The notes below the pieces were generated by a model. It ran no database searches and was not told the origin of the DNA. It was given only the letters and a program-made list of their open reading frames with translations. A program made the position numbers and the translations under genes. From the NCBI GenBank assembly GCA_025353105.1, contig JANXRG010000072.1, forward strand, positions 1 to 64,000: 64,000 bases of DNA. The letters run 5' to 3'. Positions 1 through 7,202 of this stretch are shown one piece after another (the first letter of the stretch is position 1; the number at the start of each line of letters is the position of its first letter). Source of the stretch: Verrucomicrobiota bacterium (GTDB lineage Bacteria > Verrucomicrobiota > Verrucomicrobiia > Chthoniobacterales > SZAS-18).

Positions 1-179
1 AAGTGTCCCATTTTTGGGGTCAGGTCACCCACGCAATAGCGACAGGAGCGAGAGCGATAACGGCAAAGGCAAAAACGAACCAGGGATCGATCCAGACACG
101 AAAGCGGCGATCCGGTGGATAGTGGATAGCGCGATGGACTTTGTCGAATGTCTGCATGCAGAATCGGTTCCAGTGTGAA

Positions 180-827
180 TCAGATTGCTTTGTTTGGTCG
201 TGGTCCCGAGCGTTTGGCCGACGGCTTCTTTGGATTACTCCGTGAGATCTCCGGATACGTGATTGTGGTGCCGCAGACTTTCGCAAAGGGCGTCAGAGTG
301 TGAACCTGGCGGCGAATTGGGCTCATGATGTCCTCGGCGCGGATTCCCCGAATCAGCAAGGCATCGGCGATGAGCGAGCGATGGCAGCGCCAAGGCACCG
401 CTTCGGCGCACATCAATACGATTCGCTCTTGCTTCGACATCAGGATCAATTCGTCGAGGCCCTGCTCAAATTCCGGTGTTTGCATGTAATCCGCATAACC
501 CCGAAAGGAAGCATTGCGCCAGCCCATGTTGACCGAATCGTGCCGAGCATGACGCAGCCCGCCCAGGCCCGGCAGGTGAACGTATCGCAATCCTGCCTTC
601 TTTAACGGTCGAGGCAAAGAAGCCTTGTTGAACTGCGGATTATGCCGGGAACGCGGCACCGTGCGCACATCCACTATGCAAGTTGGCCCATGTCTCTGAA
701 GCAGGCGGATGAATTCATCGAGCGTGCGCGTGGAATGGCCAATCGTCATTACCAACGGTAAAGGTTCTTTCTTTGCCGTGTTTTTTTCCACACCATCGAT
801 CGCTTTTTTATTTCTCAGCGCGCTCAT
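180..827 (-). CDS. DUF488 family protein
   Basis: 215-residue protein of the DUF488 family. Seen: an N-terminal segment with TIGHSTRTLDEFI, then DVRTVPRSRHNPQFN, a central GLRYVHLPGLGG, and a C-terminal ERIVLMCAEAVPWRCHRS block whose cysteines and WRCHRS are the family hallmark. The biochemical function of DUF488 is not established. The tail is basic and serine/proline rich, probably disordered. It overlaps the next upstream gene on the same strand by four bases (ATGA type), so the two are probably translated together. It lies in an accessory strip of decayed genes downstream of tRNA-Phe, but its own reading frame looks intact. Confidence 0.85.
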   Translation of the reverse strand: MSALRNKKAIDGVEKNTAKKEPLPLVMTIGHSTRTLDEFIRLLQRHGPTCIVDVRTVPRSRHNPQFNKASLPRPLKKAGLRYVHLPGLGGLRHARHDSVNMGWRNASFRGYADYMQTPEFEQGLDELILMSKQERIVLMCAEAVPWRCHRSLIADALLIRGIRAEDIMSPIRRQVHTLTPFAKVCGTTITYPEISRSNPKKPSAKRSGPRPNKAI

Positions 828-1045
828 GGTTTGCTTTTGAGTTTCTTGAGCGCCGATCCCTTGTGCATGGCCAGATGGTCCGTCGTGTCACTTTGGATCA
901 AATACTGCGGCTCCTCCTTCGAGGCGCGGACCGTATAGCCCTTGAATCTGATGGCCGAGGTGATCCTTTTCTTGATCGTTCCCCGAACGTGGCCGGCTTC
1001 CGAGTTCCACCCCACATGATCTCCAACCTTAAAGTCCTTCTTCAT
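824..1045 (-). CDS. Small Tudor-like protein (DUF2945/HVA1 family)
   Basis: 73-residue basic protein. The opening KVGDHVGWNSEAGHVRGTIKK matches the short 'hypervirulence-associated Tudor domain' family (DUF2945), which is an SH3/Tudor-like barrel found next to DUF488 genes in many bacteria. Almost the whole protein is the single domain, with a lysine-rich C-terminus. It is the first gene of a two-gene unit with the DUF488 protein (four-base overlap). Function unknown; binding of a modified protein or nucleic acid would be a guess from the fold. Confidence 0.8.
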   Translation of the reverse strand: MKKDFKVGDHVGWNSEAGHVRGTIKKRITSAIRFKGYTVRASKEEPQYLIQSDTTDHLAMHKGSALKKLKSKP

Positions 1046-1189
1046 CGGTATGATCTCCCTACGATTGCTTTATGGTTTCAGGTTCAGGAGCGAATCATTG
1101 TGAGAAACATCTTGAATCGCTTCAGCGCCTTGAGGACGGGCGGCTGCTGCGCGGGCAGTAGAATCATCTCGCCTGCGCGGGAGCCAGAT

Positions 1190-1330
1190 TCGTGATGGCT
1201 GGGCATCGAGGACTTTTCCAAACTTGTCAAAAGCGAACCATTGCAGGGACAATCCCAGGTTTCTTCCGAATGGTTCCAGGTTAAAATGCCTCCCAAATGG
1301 GGCCAAAGCGCTGAACATTCGTGCAACACT
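1190..1330 (-). pseudogene. Decayed Rieske iron-sulfur domain fragment
   Basis: On the minus strand one frame reads SALWPHLGGILTWN, then EETWDCPCNGS (down to about 1234). The next frame continues as FDKFGKVLDAQP (about 1231-1195). Together this is the Rieske pattern C-x-H-L-G-G ... TWDCPCHGSRF-DKFGKVL. The first ligand cysteine is now Trp, the second-motif histidine is now Asn, and a one-base deletion just after NGS shifts the frame. Two of four cluster ligands are gone, so the product could not hold a 2Fe-2S cluster. In FAD oxidoreductases of this type the Rieske domain is C-terminal; I do not see the rest of the gene. Confidence 0.7.
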
Positions 1331-1411
1331 CCGGCCGCATCGCAATAAACCGAGAAGCGTTCGATCCAAGGATAAGGACGCCATTCAATTCAAAGATCCA
1401 GATCAACCCCT

Positions 1412-1621
1412 CTACGCCTGCGGAATCGACCTCCCATCCACATCTTTGAACCGCGTGATCGGAGAACATGCCATAGACGACGTCGTTAACTTCTTTGCCA
1501 ATTCCTTGTCGTAGGCGGGTTGGTCAAGTCGTAGCAGCGCTTCGTCGTCCAGCCACAGTTTCACCTTCTTGCGCACTTCGAGATTCTTACAGATTCTGGG
1601 TAACAGAGCGTCGAATAGCAA
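1412..1621 (-). CDS. Short unrecognised reading frame, possibly a gene remnant
   Basis: 69 codons. The predicted protein has a plausible charged composition (RKKVKLWLDDEALLRLDQPA and ELAKKLTTSSMA) but no family I recognise. It lies between the Rieske remnant and the integrase stump in a strip full of broken genes, so it may itself be a fragment. Support is composition and strand only. Confidence 0.2.
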   Translation of the reverse strand: MLFDALLPRICKNLEVRKKVKLWLDDEALLRLDQPAYDKELAKKLTTSSMACSPITRFKDVDGRSIPQA

Positions 1622-1652
1622 TTATGAATCCGTTTCGGCTTGGCTAAACGTG

Positions 1653-1880
1653 TCAGCCTTCCGACCGAGCAGCGTTTTCGGCCTGCGAGCCTACTACGTC
1701 GAATTCCACTTCACCGCTGTCCGAAAGTCTGACCGGCGAGCTTCGCCGATAAATTTCCACCGGAATCGCCCCGTCCGACGAAACAAAAAAGTGTCCCTTC
1801 TCAATTACCTGCTCCCCCTCCTCAATCTCCTGCGTCTCCCCGCCGTGCAAGCCTCCGACGAGTTTGGTTTTTTCTTTCAT
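1653..1880 (-). CDS. Hypothetical 75-residue acidic protein
   Basis: Starts at an ATG preceded by GAGGA and follows the integrase stump on the same strand. The protein is acidic (GGETQEIEEGEQVIEKGHFF, then EIYRRSSPVRLSDSGEVEFDVV). The sequence looks protein-like rather than antisense, but I recognise no domain. It may be a small accessory gene of the decayed integrated element next to tRNA-Phe. Confidence 0.3.
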   Translation of the reverse strand: MKEKTKLVGGLHGGETQEIEEGEQVIEKGHFFVSSDGAIPVEIYRRSSPVRLSDSGEVEFDVVGSQAENAARSEG

Positions 1881-1936
1881 TCCTCGAGCATCCGTCCGAT
1901 TTTTCGAACTGCAAACTGAAAGCGATGTGGCTCGGC

Positions 1937-2122
1937 CTACGGGGCGATTTGCCACCACTTCTCGGCGACGCTCGGTCTGACCGCCTGATGATAGTGGCGA
2001 AAAATCATCTGAGCCGAGTTTCCAGCCTCCAGCGCGACCTTCGCGGCATCCTGAACGGCCGCGAGCCGAGAGCTGCAGAACGAATGCCGAAGCAGTTTGA
2101 CTCCCGTAAAGCCGATGCGAGT
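1937..2122 (-). pseudogene. C-terminal stump of a tyrosine recombinase (integrase)
   Basis: The minus strand encodes LLRHSFCSSRLAAVQDAAKV, then ALEAGNSAQMIFRHYHQAV and a TAG at 1937-1939. This is the end of a phage-type integrase catalytic domain: the LRHSF motif carries the catalytic Arg, and the FRHY motif carries the nucleophilic Tyr. The frame is closed upstream by a TGA at 2123-2125, about 10 codons before LRHSF, so the rest of the catalytic domain and the N-terminus are gone or frameshifted. The stump ends about 290 bases from tRNA-Phe, a usual integration target, so it marks an old insertion. Confidence 0.8.
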
Positions 2123-2227
2123 TCAATGCGCGAAACTTGGAAACCGAGATATTTTGTTCCCCTAACAGTCTTTGGAGTCACCGCTGTCCCAAGCAATTTG
2201 GTGCAGTTATGGTGCAGTTACTCTGAC

Positions 2228-2300
<73 letters not shown>

Positions 2301-2364
2301 TTCGCCGAAAGCGGACGGGAAGGATGCCGCGCGCGATCACCTTTGCAAGGGAAATTGCGGAAGT

Positions 2365-2399
2365 GCGAATGGCGAACGGCGAATGCCGAATGGCGACAA
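2365..2399. repeat. Degenerate heptanucleotide tandem repeat (GCGAATG type)
   Basis: Five consecutive 7-base units: GCGAATG, GCGAACG, GCGAATG, CCGAATG, GCGACAA. It lies in the short gap between tRNA-Phe and the recF stop codon. One of seven such heptad arrays in the window, each with a different unit. Confidence 0.8.
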
Positions 2400-2437
2400 T
2401 CGAGCCAGCCAGCGCGCGGCCCAGGCGTCGATATTCA

Positions 2438-3499
2438 CTAGGCCCGCACCACGCCGGCCTCGATGCTCCAGATGGCACCCGGAGTCGAGTCGTCGAGCCA
2501 GGACAGACTCGTAGCGGTGACAAATTTTTGCGCGCCGGGCGGCAACGCGCGCACCAGGGCGTTGCGCCGCGGGAGGTCCAGCTCGCCGAAGATGTCGTCG
2601 ATCAACAAAATCGGCGGCCGAGACATCGCCGCAGCGATCAGCTCGCCCTGCGCCAGCCGCAACGCCAGGACGATGGTGCGTTGCTGGCCCTCGGATCCGA
2701 ACTCCGATGCGGATCGATTGTCCAACCGGATGCGCAGTTCGTCTCGATGCGGCCCCACCACGGTCTGACCCAGCCGGGCCTCGTGTTCGGCGCTGTCCAT
2801 CAGCGCCGACAGCAAGTCGTCGCCGCCGCTCGGCACGTATTCGAGCCCCAGCCGCTCGCCCCCCTCGCCCGCCGGAAGCCGGATCGCGACGTGAGCCGAC
2901 AACGCGCGCGGCGCGAGTTCCCGCACGAGGTTTGCGCGCAGCAACTGCAACAAGGCGCCGGATTCAAGGAACGGGGCGTCCCACGCGGCCAGTTCGCGGC
3001 GCGGCATCGGCGTCATTTTCAGCAGGCGGTTGCGCGAGCGCAGCGCGCGCTCGTACGCACGAAGATGCTTGCGATAGAGCGGCTCTATTTGCGCGCCGAG
3101 AAAATCCAGGAAACGCCGCCGGCCCTCCCCCGGCCCGGTGACGATTTCCAAATCGGTGTTGCCGAACCACACGACACCCGACACCGCCAGATAATCCCCG
3201 GACGAGGGCTGCGGCGTTTCGTTTAACGAGATTGTCCGACCATCCGCCCCGTGCTTGAGATCCAACTGCACGTCGCGACAAAGGCCGCGCAGCGAAAAGG
3301 CCGGTTGCTCGTGGCGCGTCAGCGGCGCGAGGGTCAAGGCTCGCGGCGAAGTCAGCCGCAGCAGGACGCAGATGGCCTCGAGCAGCGAGGTCTTGCCCTG
3401 GGCATTGTCGCCGACGATGAAATTGAATCCGGGCCCCGGTTCAAACGCGAGCGATTCGAAGCAACGAAAGTCGCGCGCCTTGAGCTGACGGAGCGCCAT
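2438..3499 (-). CDS. recF: DNA replication/repair protein RecF
   Basis: 353-residue SMC-like ATPase that loads RecA at gapped DNA with RecO and RecR. Seen: the N-terminal LKARDFRCFESL start typical of RecF, Walker A in VGDNAQGKTSLLEAI (about residues 29-43), the central FLDFLGAQIEPLY and VVGPHRDEL, the ABC-type signature GSEGQQRT, and Walker B ILLIDDIFGELD. The ATG at 3499 was chosen because the conserved N-terminus begins there; the frame stays open further upstream but that sequence is unlike RecF. It is preceded on the same strand by a small lipoprotein gene and is not next to dnaA/dnaN here. Confidence 0.93.
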   Translation of the reverse strand: MALRQLKARDFRCFESLAFEPGPGFNFIVGDNAQGKTSLLEAICVLLRLTSPRALTLAPLTRHEQPAFSLRGLCRDVQLDLKHGADGRTISLNETPQPSSGDYLAVSGVVWFGNTDLEIVTGPGEGRRRFLDFLGAQIEPLYRKHLRAYERALRSRNRLLKMTPMPRRELAAWDAPFLESGALLQLLRANLVRELAPRALSAHVAIRLPAGEGGERLGLEYVPSGGDDLLSALMDSAEHEARLGQTVVGPHRDELRIRLDNRSASEFGSEGQQRTIVLALRLAQGELIAAAMSRPPILLIDDIFGELDLPRRNALVRALPPGAQKFVTATSLSWLDDSTPGAIWSIEAGVVRA

Positions 3500-3518
3500 G
3501 GAGGGTCCGCCGGCTTCC

Positions 3519-3761
3519 TTACTTTCCGTCGGGCACCAGCTTTTGCGGAGTGGCCGCTGGTTCCGCCTGCTTGTCAGCGTGTTCCGCGTCCTTCTTTTCC
3601 TCGTGCTTCGCGTGCTGGGCCTGGAAGGCATTCGTCTTCTCCATCTGCTCGAGGTAGAACATTTTGGCCGTGTCGCCCGGCATCCGGTTGCAGGCGGGCG
3701 ACGTGAGCAGCACGGCCGCGAGAATGGTGACGAGAGCGAGAGAGCAAATCAGACGTTTCAT
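3519..3761 (-). CDS. Small lipoprotein
   Basis: 80 residues starting MKRLICSLALVTILAAV, a typical signal peptide ending in a lipobox-like LTSPAC; the cysteine would be lipidated after signal peptidase II cleavage. The mature part is short, very hydrophilic and rich in Lys, Glu, His and Ala (QHAKHEEKKDAEHADKQAEP), probably disordered or helical. The ATG at 3761 was preferred because it puts the signal peptide at the very N-terminus. It lies 19 bases upstream of recF on the same strand. Function unknown. Confidence 0.75.
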   Translation of the reverse strand: MKRLICSLALVTILAAVLLTSPACNRMPGDTAKMFYLEQMEKTNAFQAQHAKHEEKKDAEHADKQAEPAATPQKLVPDGK

Positions 3762-3811
3762 GGCAGGGAAAGGCGTGAGCGGTATGAAAGCCGGGATGAG
3801 AGAGAAAGACA

Positions 3812-3838
3812 ATTGAAGATTTCAGATTTCAGATTTGC
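3812..3838. repeat. Heptanucleotide tandem repeat (ATTTCAG type)
   Basis: Units ATTGAAG, ATTTCAG, ATTTCAG, ATTTGCT in direct succession, upstream of the small lipoprotein gene. AT-rich, unlike the surrounding GC-rich genes. Confidence 0.75.
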
Positions 3839-3914
3839 TCTTTGAGGGCGGAGAACTGTTTGAAGAGCTGTCTCGCGCCGCTCGGCTCAGATTTTTTCAG
3901 TGGTTCGGTCCGAG

Positions 3915-3942
3915 CCAATAACCAGTAACCAATAACCATTAA
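3915..3942. repeat. Heptanucleotide tandem repeat (CCAATAA type)
   Basis: Four units: CCAATAA, CCAGTAA, CCAATAA, CCATTAA. The last unit supplies the queD stop codon (TTA at 3939-3941 on the plus strand), so the array begins exactly where coding ends. Confidence 0.8.
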
Positions 3943-4310
3943 CTCTTCTTCCCTCCCCTATACGCACATCTCGCCTTCGGCGTCTCGTGGATGACGATTT
4001 CGGCGAGGCCGGGGAGCTGGGATGACAGCTTTGCCCAGAACCAATTGGCCATGAGTTCAATCGTGGGATTCTCCAAGCCGGGAATGTCGTTGAGGTAGGC
4101 GTGATCGAGTTGATCGACCAGCGGACGCATCGCAGCGCTGATCTTCGCATGGTCGTAGACCCAGCCGGTCTGTGGGTCGATCTCGCCCTCGACGGTAATC
4201 TCCACCTTGAAACTGTGTCCGTGCATCTTCGCGCACTTGTGACCGGCCGGCGCGTTGGGCAGCGTCTGGGCCGATTCGAAACGGAAGTCCTTGGTGAGAC
4301 GGAAGCTCAT
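3939..4310 (-). CDS. queD: 6-carboxy-5,6,7,8-tetrahydropterin synthase QueD
   Basis: 123-residue QueD of the 6-pyruvoyl-tetrahydropterin synthase family. It converts 7,8-dihydroneopterin triphosphate to 6-carboxytetrahydropterin, the second step of queuosine/7-deazaguanine synthesis. Seen: HKCAKMHGHSF with the catalytic Cys and two zinc-binding His, LDHAYLND, and PTIELMANWFW with the conserved Glu. Its partner queE lies about 100 bases upstream on the same strand, acting on the product. AT-rich heptad repeats lie on both sides of the gene. Length is normal for the family. Confidence 0.93.
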   Translation of the reverse strand: MSFRLTKDFRFESAQTLPNAPAGHKCAKMHGHSFKVEITVEGEIDPQTGWVYDHAKISAAMRPLVDQLDHAYLNDIPGLENPTIELMANWFWAKLSSQLPGLAEIVIHETPKARCAYRGGKKS

Positions 4311-4337
4311 TTCAGATTTAAGATTTTAGATTTGTGA
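4310..4337. repeat. Heptanucleotide tandem repeat (TTTCAGA type)
   Basis: Units TTTCAGA, TTTAAGA, TTTTAGA, TTTGTGA directly abut the queD start codon (CAT at 4308-4310). The array therefore lies in the queD leader, where it could affect translation. Confidence 0.75.
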
Positions 4338-4373
4338 ACGGCAACGCCGCAAGCGCACACAGCATGTCTCTTC

Positions 4374-4408
4374 AAATCCTAAATCTGAAATCTAAGATCT
4401 AAAATTCG
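4374..4408. repeat. Heptanucleotide tandem repeat (AAATCTG type)
   Basis: Five units: AAATCCT, AAATCTG, AAATCTA, AGATCTA, AAATTCG. It ends at base 4408, immediately before the queE stop codon at 4409-4411. With the array at 4310-4337 it forms an approximate inverted pair around a 36-base core between queE and queD. Confidence 0.8.
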
Positions 4409-5113
4409 TCAAACGCCCCTTTTCGCGGGTGGCCAGACGTACTTGTGCAACTGGAGCTGGAAACGCACGGGCAGCTTGTCGGCCAGCAGCCACTCGACGA
4501 CTTTCACGGGCTCAAGCCGGCTGAAAATCGTGGAAAACAACACCGTGCCACAGCGCTCGTGCAGCCGATATTCGCGGAGTTTCTCGCGCGACCACTCGTA
4601 GTCCTCCCGCGAACCGATGACGAATTTCACCTCGTCGCGCGGCGTCAGGTGATCGATGTTTGCGTAAAGGTTGCGCCGGCACTCGCCGCTGTCGGGCGTC
4701 TTCAAATCCATGATGCGGTGCACGCGCGGATCGATCGTCGAAATATCGTGCGCGCCGCTCGTCTCGAGCAGGACGGTCTTGCCGGCGTCGCAGAGCGTGG
4801 TCATCAGCGGCAGCGTGTTTTTCTGCAGCAGCGGCTCGCCGCCGGTGATCTCAACGAGCGGACAATCAAACGCGAGCACGCGGTCGACAATCTCGGGCAG
4901 CGTCATCTTCGTGCCTTCGTAGAACGCGTGCGCGGTGTCGCAATAGGTGCAGCGCAGATCACAAAAAGTCGTCCGCACAAACGTGCAGGGAAGTCCCGCA
5001 AAGGTGCTCTCGCCCTGAATGGAATGGTATATCTCATGGATTGTCAGCGTCGGCGCCTTGGGCGCGACGGCCGGAACCGAGGCCGGCTCGGCGATGGCGG
5101 TGGACAGATTCAT
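4409..5113 (-). CDS. queE: 7-carboxy-7-deazaguanine synthase QueE (radical SAM)
   Basis: 234-residue radical-SAM enzyme that turns 6-carboxytetrahydropterin into 7-carboxy-7-deazaguanine. Seen: EIYHSIQGESTFAGLPC at the substrate-binding N-terminus, the cluster motif CDLRCTYCDT (Cys51, Cys55, Cys58, CxxxCxxC), and VEITGGEPLL for SAM binding. The C-terminal QLQLHKYVWPP matches the QueE end. The first 20 residues are Ala/Pro rich and may be an unstructured extension. It is cotranscribed with queD; queC and queF are not in the window. Confidence 0.93.
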   Translation of the reverse strand: MNLSTAIAEPASVPAVAPKAPTLTIHEIYHSIQGESTFAGLPCTFVRTTFCDLRCTYCDTAHAFYEGTKMTLPEIVDRVLAFDCPLVEITGGEPLLQKNTLPLMTTLCDAGKTVLLETSGAHDISTIDPRVHRIMDLKTPDSGECRRNLYANIDHLTPRDEVKFVIGSREDYEWSREKLREYRLHERCGTVLFSTIFSRLEPVKVVEWLLADKLPVRFQLQLHKYVWPPAKRGV

Positions 5114-5252
5114 GAACCGGGCAATAACCGGCGGAATGGCGCCAATTGCAACGGGCGGGAGCGAGGGCGGAGGCGGCCCGTCGGAGAATTGGCGATTTTA
5201 TCCTAAGAAGTGAGCGCCGAATCCGTCATTATGAAGGGAGAGGTCTCCGCGC

Positions 5253-5816
5253 ATGACCGACCCCGCCACCGAATCACCCGCCAACCTGATTTCCGTGCCG
5301 CGCTGGGGCACGGACCATAACAACTGGCTTCGCGGCATCGTCGGCCGATACGAGCAGCCCCTCCTCACCTTTGCCGCGCGCATCCTCGGCGACCCCGAGC
5401 TGGCGCGTGATGTGGTGCAGGACACGTTCATTCGACTCGGGCAATCGGGGCCATGGCAATTTGCGAGCGGCGACCCAGCCAAATGGCTCTTCAAGGTCTG
5501 CCGCAACCGCGCGATCGACGTCTGCCGGCGCATGAAGCGGCTGACGTTCATCGACAGCAACGCGCTCGCGACGCACGCGAGCGAGGAGGCGTCGCCCGCG
5601 GATGTGCTCGCCTCGCGCGACGACCACGGCGCGCTCTTACGCCTCGTCGCGAGATTGCCGGCGCGGCAGCAGGAGGTCATCCAGCTCCGGTTTCAAAACG
5701 ATCTCAGCTACCGGGAAATCGCGGACATCACGGGCCTGACCGAAACAAACGTCGGCTTCCTCCTGCACACCGCACTCAAGTCATTGCGCGAACACCGGGC
5801 CGAACTTCACCGCTGA
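5253..5816 (+). CDS. ECF-family RNA polymerase sigma factor
   Basis: 187 residues with sigma region 2 (about 30-95: LLTFAARILGDPELARDVVQDTFIRL) and region 4 (about 125-180: LPARQQEVIQLRFQNDLSYR, then IADITGLTETNVGFLLHTAL helix-turn-helix). No region 3, as expected for ECF. It ends 20 bases before a membrane protein with an anti-sigma-like N-terminus, which is almost certainly its regulator. Divergent from queE. The inducing signal cannot be read from the sequence. Confidence 0.9.
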   Translation: MTDPATESPANLISVPRWGTDHNNWLRGIVGRYEQPLLTFAARILGDPELARDVVQDTFIRLGQSGPWQFASGDPAKWLFKVCRNRAIDVCRRMKRLTFIDSNALATHASEEASPADVLASRDDHGALLRLVARLPARQQEVIQLRFQNDLSYREIADITGLTETNVGFLLHTALKSLREHRAELHR

Positions 5817-5836
5817 GAAATTTCCCTTCCGACTCT

Positions 5837-7132
5837 ATGAATGCCCAATTTGACGATCCAAAACTAACCGCCTACGCGCTGGGCGAATCCCTCCCGGACG
5901 AGGAGCGCCAGGCGGTGGAGCGCCTTCTCGCGGAATCGCCGGAAGCCTGTGCCATGGTGGACGAAATGCGTGCCCTACGAGCCGGGTTGCGGGCCGAATA
6001 CGACGCGCAGCGGACGAACACCCCGAGTCGCGAGTTGGCAAATATTATCGAACTCAGCGAGGCGCGCCGGGAGACGCCCATGGCGCGATCGACAACTCAT
6101 CTGCCGCGCGTCGCGGCGCTGGTCGTAGCGAGTTTGGCGATTGCGTCGATCGCCTGGTTCACGATTCGTCCCGGAGAACGCGATCGAATCGTCACGGCGA
6201 AATCGAAGGCTTCCGCACCGGGGGCATCCGGTGAGACCGACCCCAACGCGTACCTCGAGATGGAAATGGAAGGCCCCGCGGGGTCGGCGGCCGCGCCCAG
6301 GGACAACCCAAGCTACGAAACTGTCCGCCGGTCACTCCGCGCCAACCAGCTCCCGCCGAAGGATGCGGTGCGAATCGAGGAGATGGTGAATCATTTTTCG
6401 TATCGCTACGCCGCATCGACGGCGAATGCGGGGGACCCGTTCGCGGTGCATCTGGAAGTCGCAAGCGCACCGTGGAAATCGGCCCACCGTCTGGTGCGCA
6501 TCGGCGTGAAAGGCCGTGAAGTCACCCCCGGGCAGCGACCGACCGGGACCGTCGCCACGACAGCCAAAGACGTGAACCTCGAAGTCGAATTCAATCCTGC
6601 GCGCGTCGCGGCGTACCGTCTCATCGGTTACGAAAACCAGCCGTCGAAGAAAGAGAATTCCGCTTTTGACCGGATCGACGTCGGTGAAATCGACGCCGGG
6701 CGCACCGTGACCGCGCTCTACGAAATCGTTCCGGCCGGACGGTCGGTCCCGCCCGCCGGATTCGTGGACGCATTGCCATACCAGACCCCGGCGCCGACGA
6801 GTGGCGCCGCCGCGAGCGCGGAAATGCTGACCGTGAAAATGCGCTACAAGTTGCCCGGGGGCAACATCAGCGAGTTGGTGGACTTCCCGCTCGTTGACGA
6901 CGGCCGGCCATTTGAAGCGGCGACCGCCGATTTCAAGTTTGTCTCGGCGGTGGCGGGATTCGCGATGCTGCTGCGCGATTCGCCAGAGCGCGGCGACGCG
7001 ACGCCGGACTCGATCGCGAAGTGGGCCGACGCCGGGCTCAGCGACGACACGGCCGGACATCGCGCCGAGTTCATCGAATTGGTGCGCAAGGCAGAATCAC
7101 TCCTCGCCATCGGCCGGCCGGGACCGTCGTAG
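5837..7132 (+). CDS. YfbK-like membrane protein lacking its VWA domain, putative anti-sigma factor
   Basis: 431 residues. Residues 1-60 (DDPKLTAYALGESLPDEERQ) resemble anti-sigma N-termini of this phylum but lack a zinc-finger HxxxCxxC. One membrane helix follows at about 91-110. Residues 158-227 (SYETVRRSLRANQLPPKDAV ... HRLVRIGVKG) match the N-terminal domain of YfbK-type VWA proteins (vWF_N, PF12450). Residues 243-431 (AKDVNLEVEFNPARVAAYRL, IGYEN ... ALYEIVPAG) match its C-terminal DUF3520. In YfbK a VWA domain of about 170-180 residues with a DxSxS metal site lies between these; here they are joined by about 15 residues. The frame is intact, so this is a clean domain loss. The likely job is to hold the upstream sigma factor at the membrane (inferred). 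Confidence 0.8.
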   Translation: MNAQFDDPKLTAYALGESLPDEERQAVERLLAESPEACAMVDEMRALRAGLRAEYDAQRTNTPSRELANIIELSEARRETPMARSTTHLPRVAALVVASLAIASIAWFTIRPGERDRIVTAKSKASAPGASGETDPNAYLEMEMEGPAGSAAAPRDNPSYETVRRSLRANQLPPKDAVRIEEMVNHFSYRYAASTANAGDPFAVHLEVASAPWKSAHRLVRIGVKGREVTPGQRPTGTVATTAKDVNLEVEFNPARVAAYRLIGYENQPSKKENSAFDRIDVGEIDAGRTVTALYEIVPAGRSVPPAGFVDALPYQTPAPTSGAAASAEMLTVKMRYKLPGGNISELVDFPLVDDGRPFEAATADFKFVSAVAGFAMLLRDSPERGDATPDSIAKWADAGLSDDTAGHRAEFIELVRKAESLLAIGRPGPS

Positions 7133-7202
7133 CGGGAAAGTAATGGCGGGCCTTGCATCGGAGGCCATCGCGTCGTTTGCTTCGCCTCCCGTCCCGGACG
7201 CC

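Noticed and set aside
1-30. GTGTCCCATTTTTGGGGTCA text at the left edge, resembling ends of dispersed repeats
   Set aside because: Only one copy is visible and no partner end, so a repeat or transposon end cannot be claimed.
20-286. Minus-strand reading frame with a C-terminal hydrophobic stretch at the left edge
   Set aside because: It overlaps the end of the DUF488 gene and its N-terminal two thirds are basic and non-protein-like; only the last 25 residues look like a membrane helix. It may be a fragment of a gene cut by the window edge, but I cannot support it.
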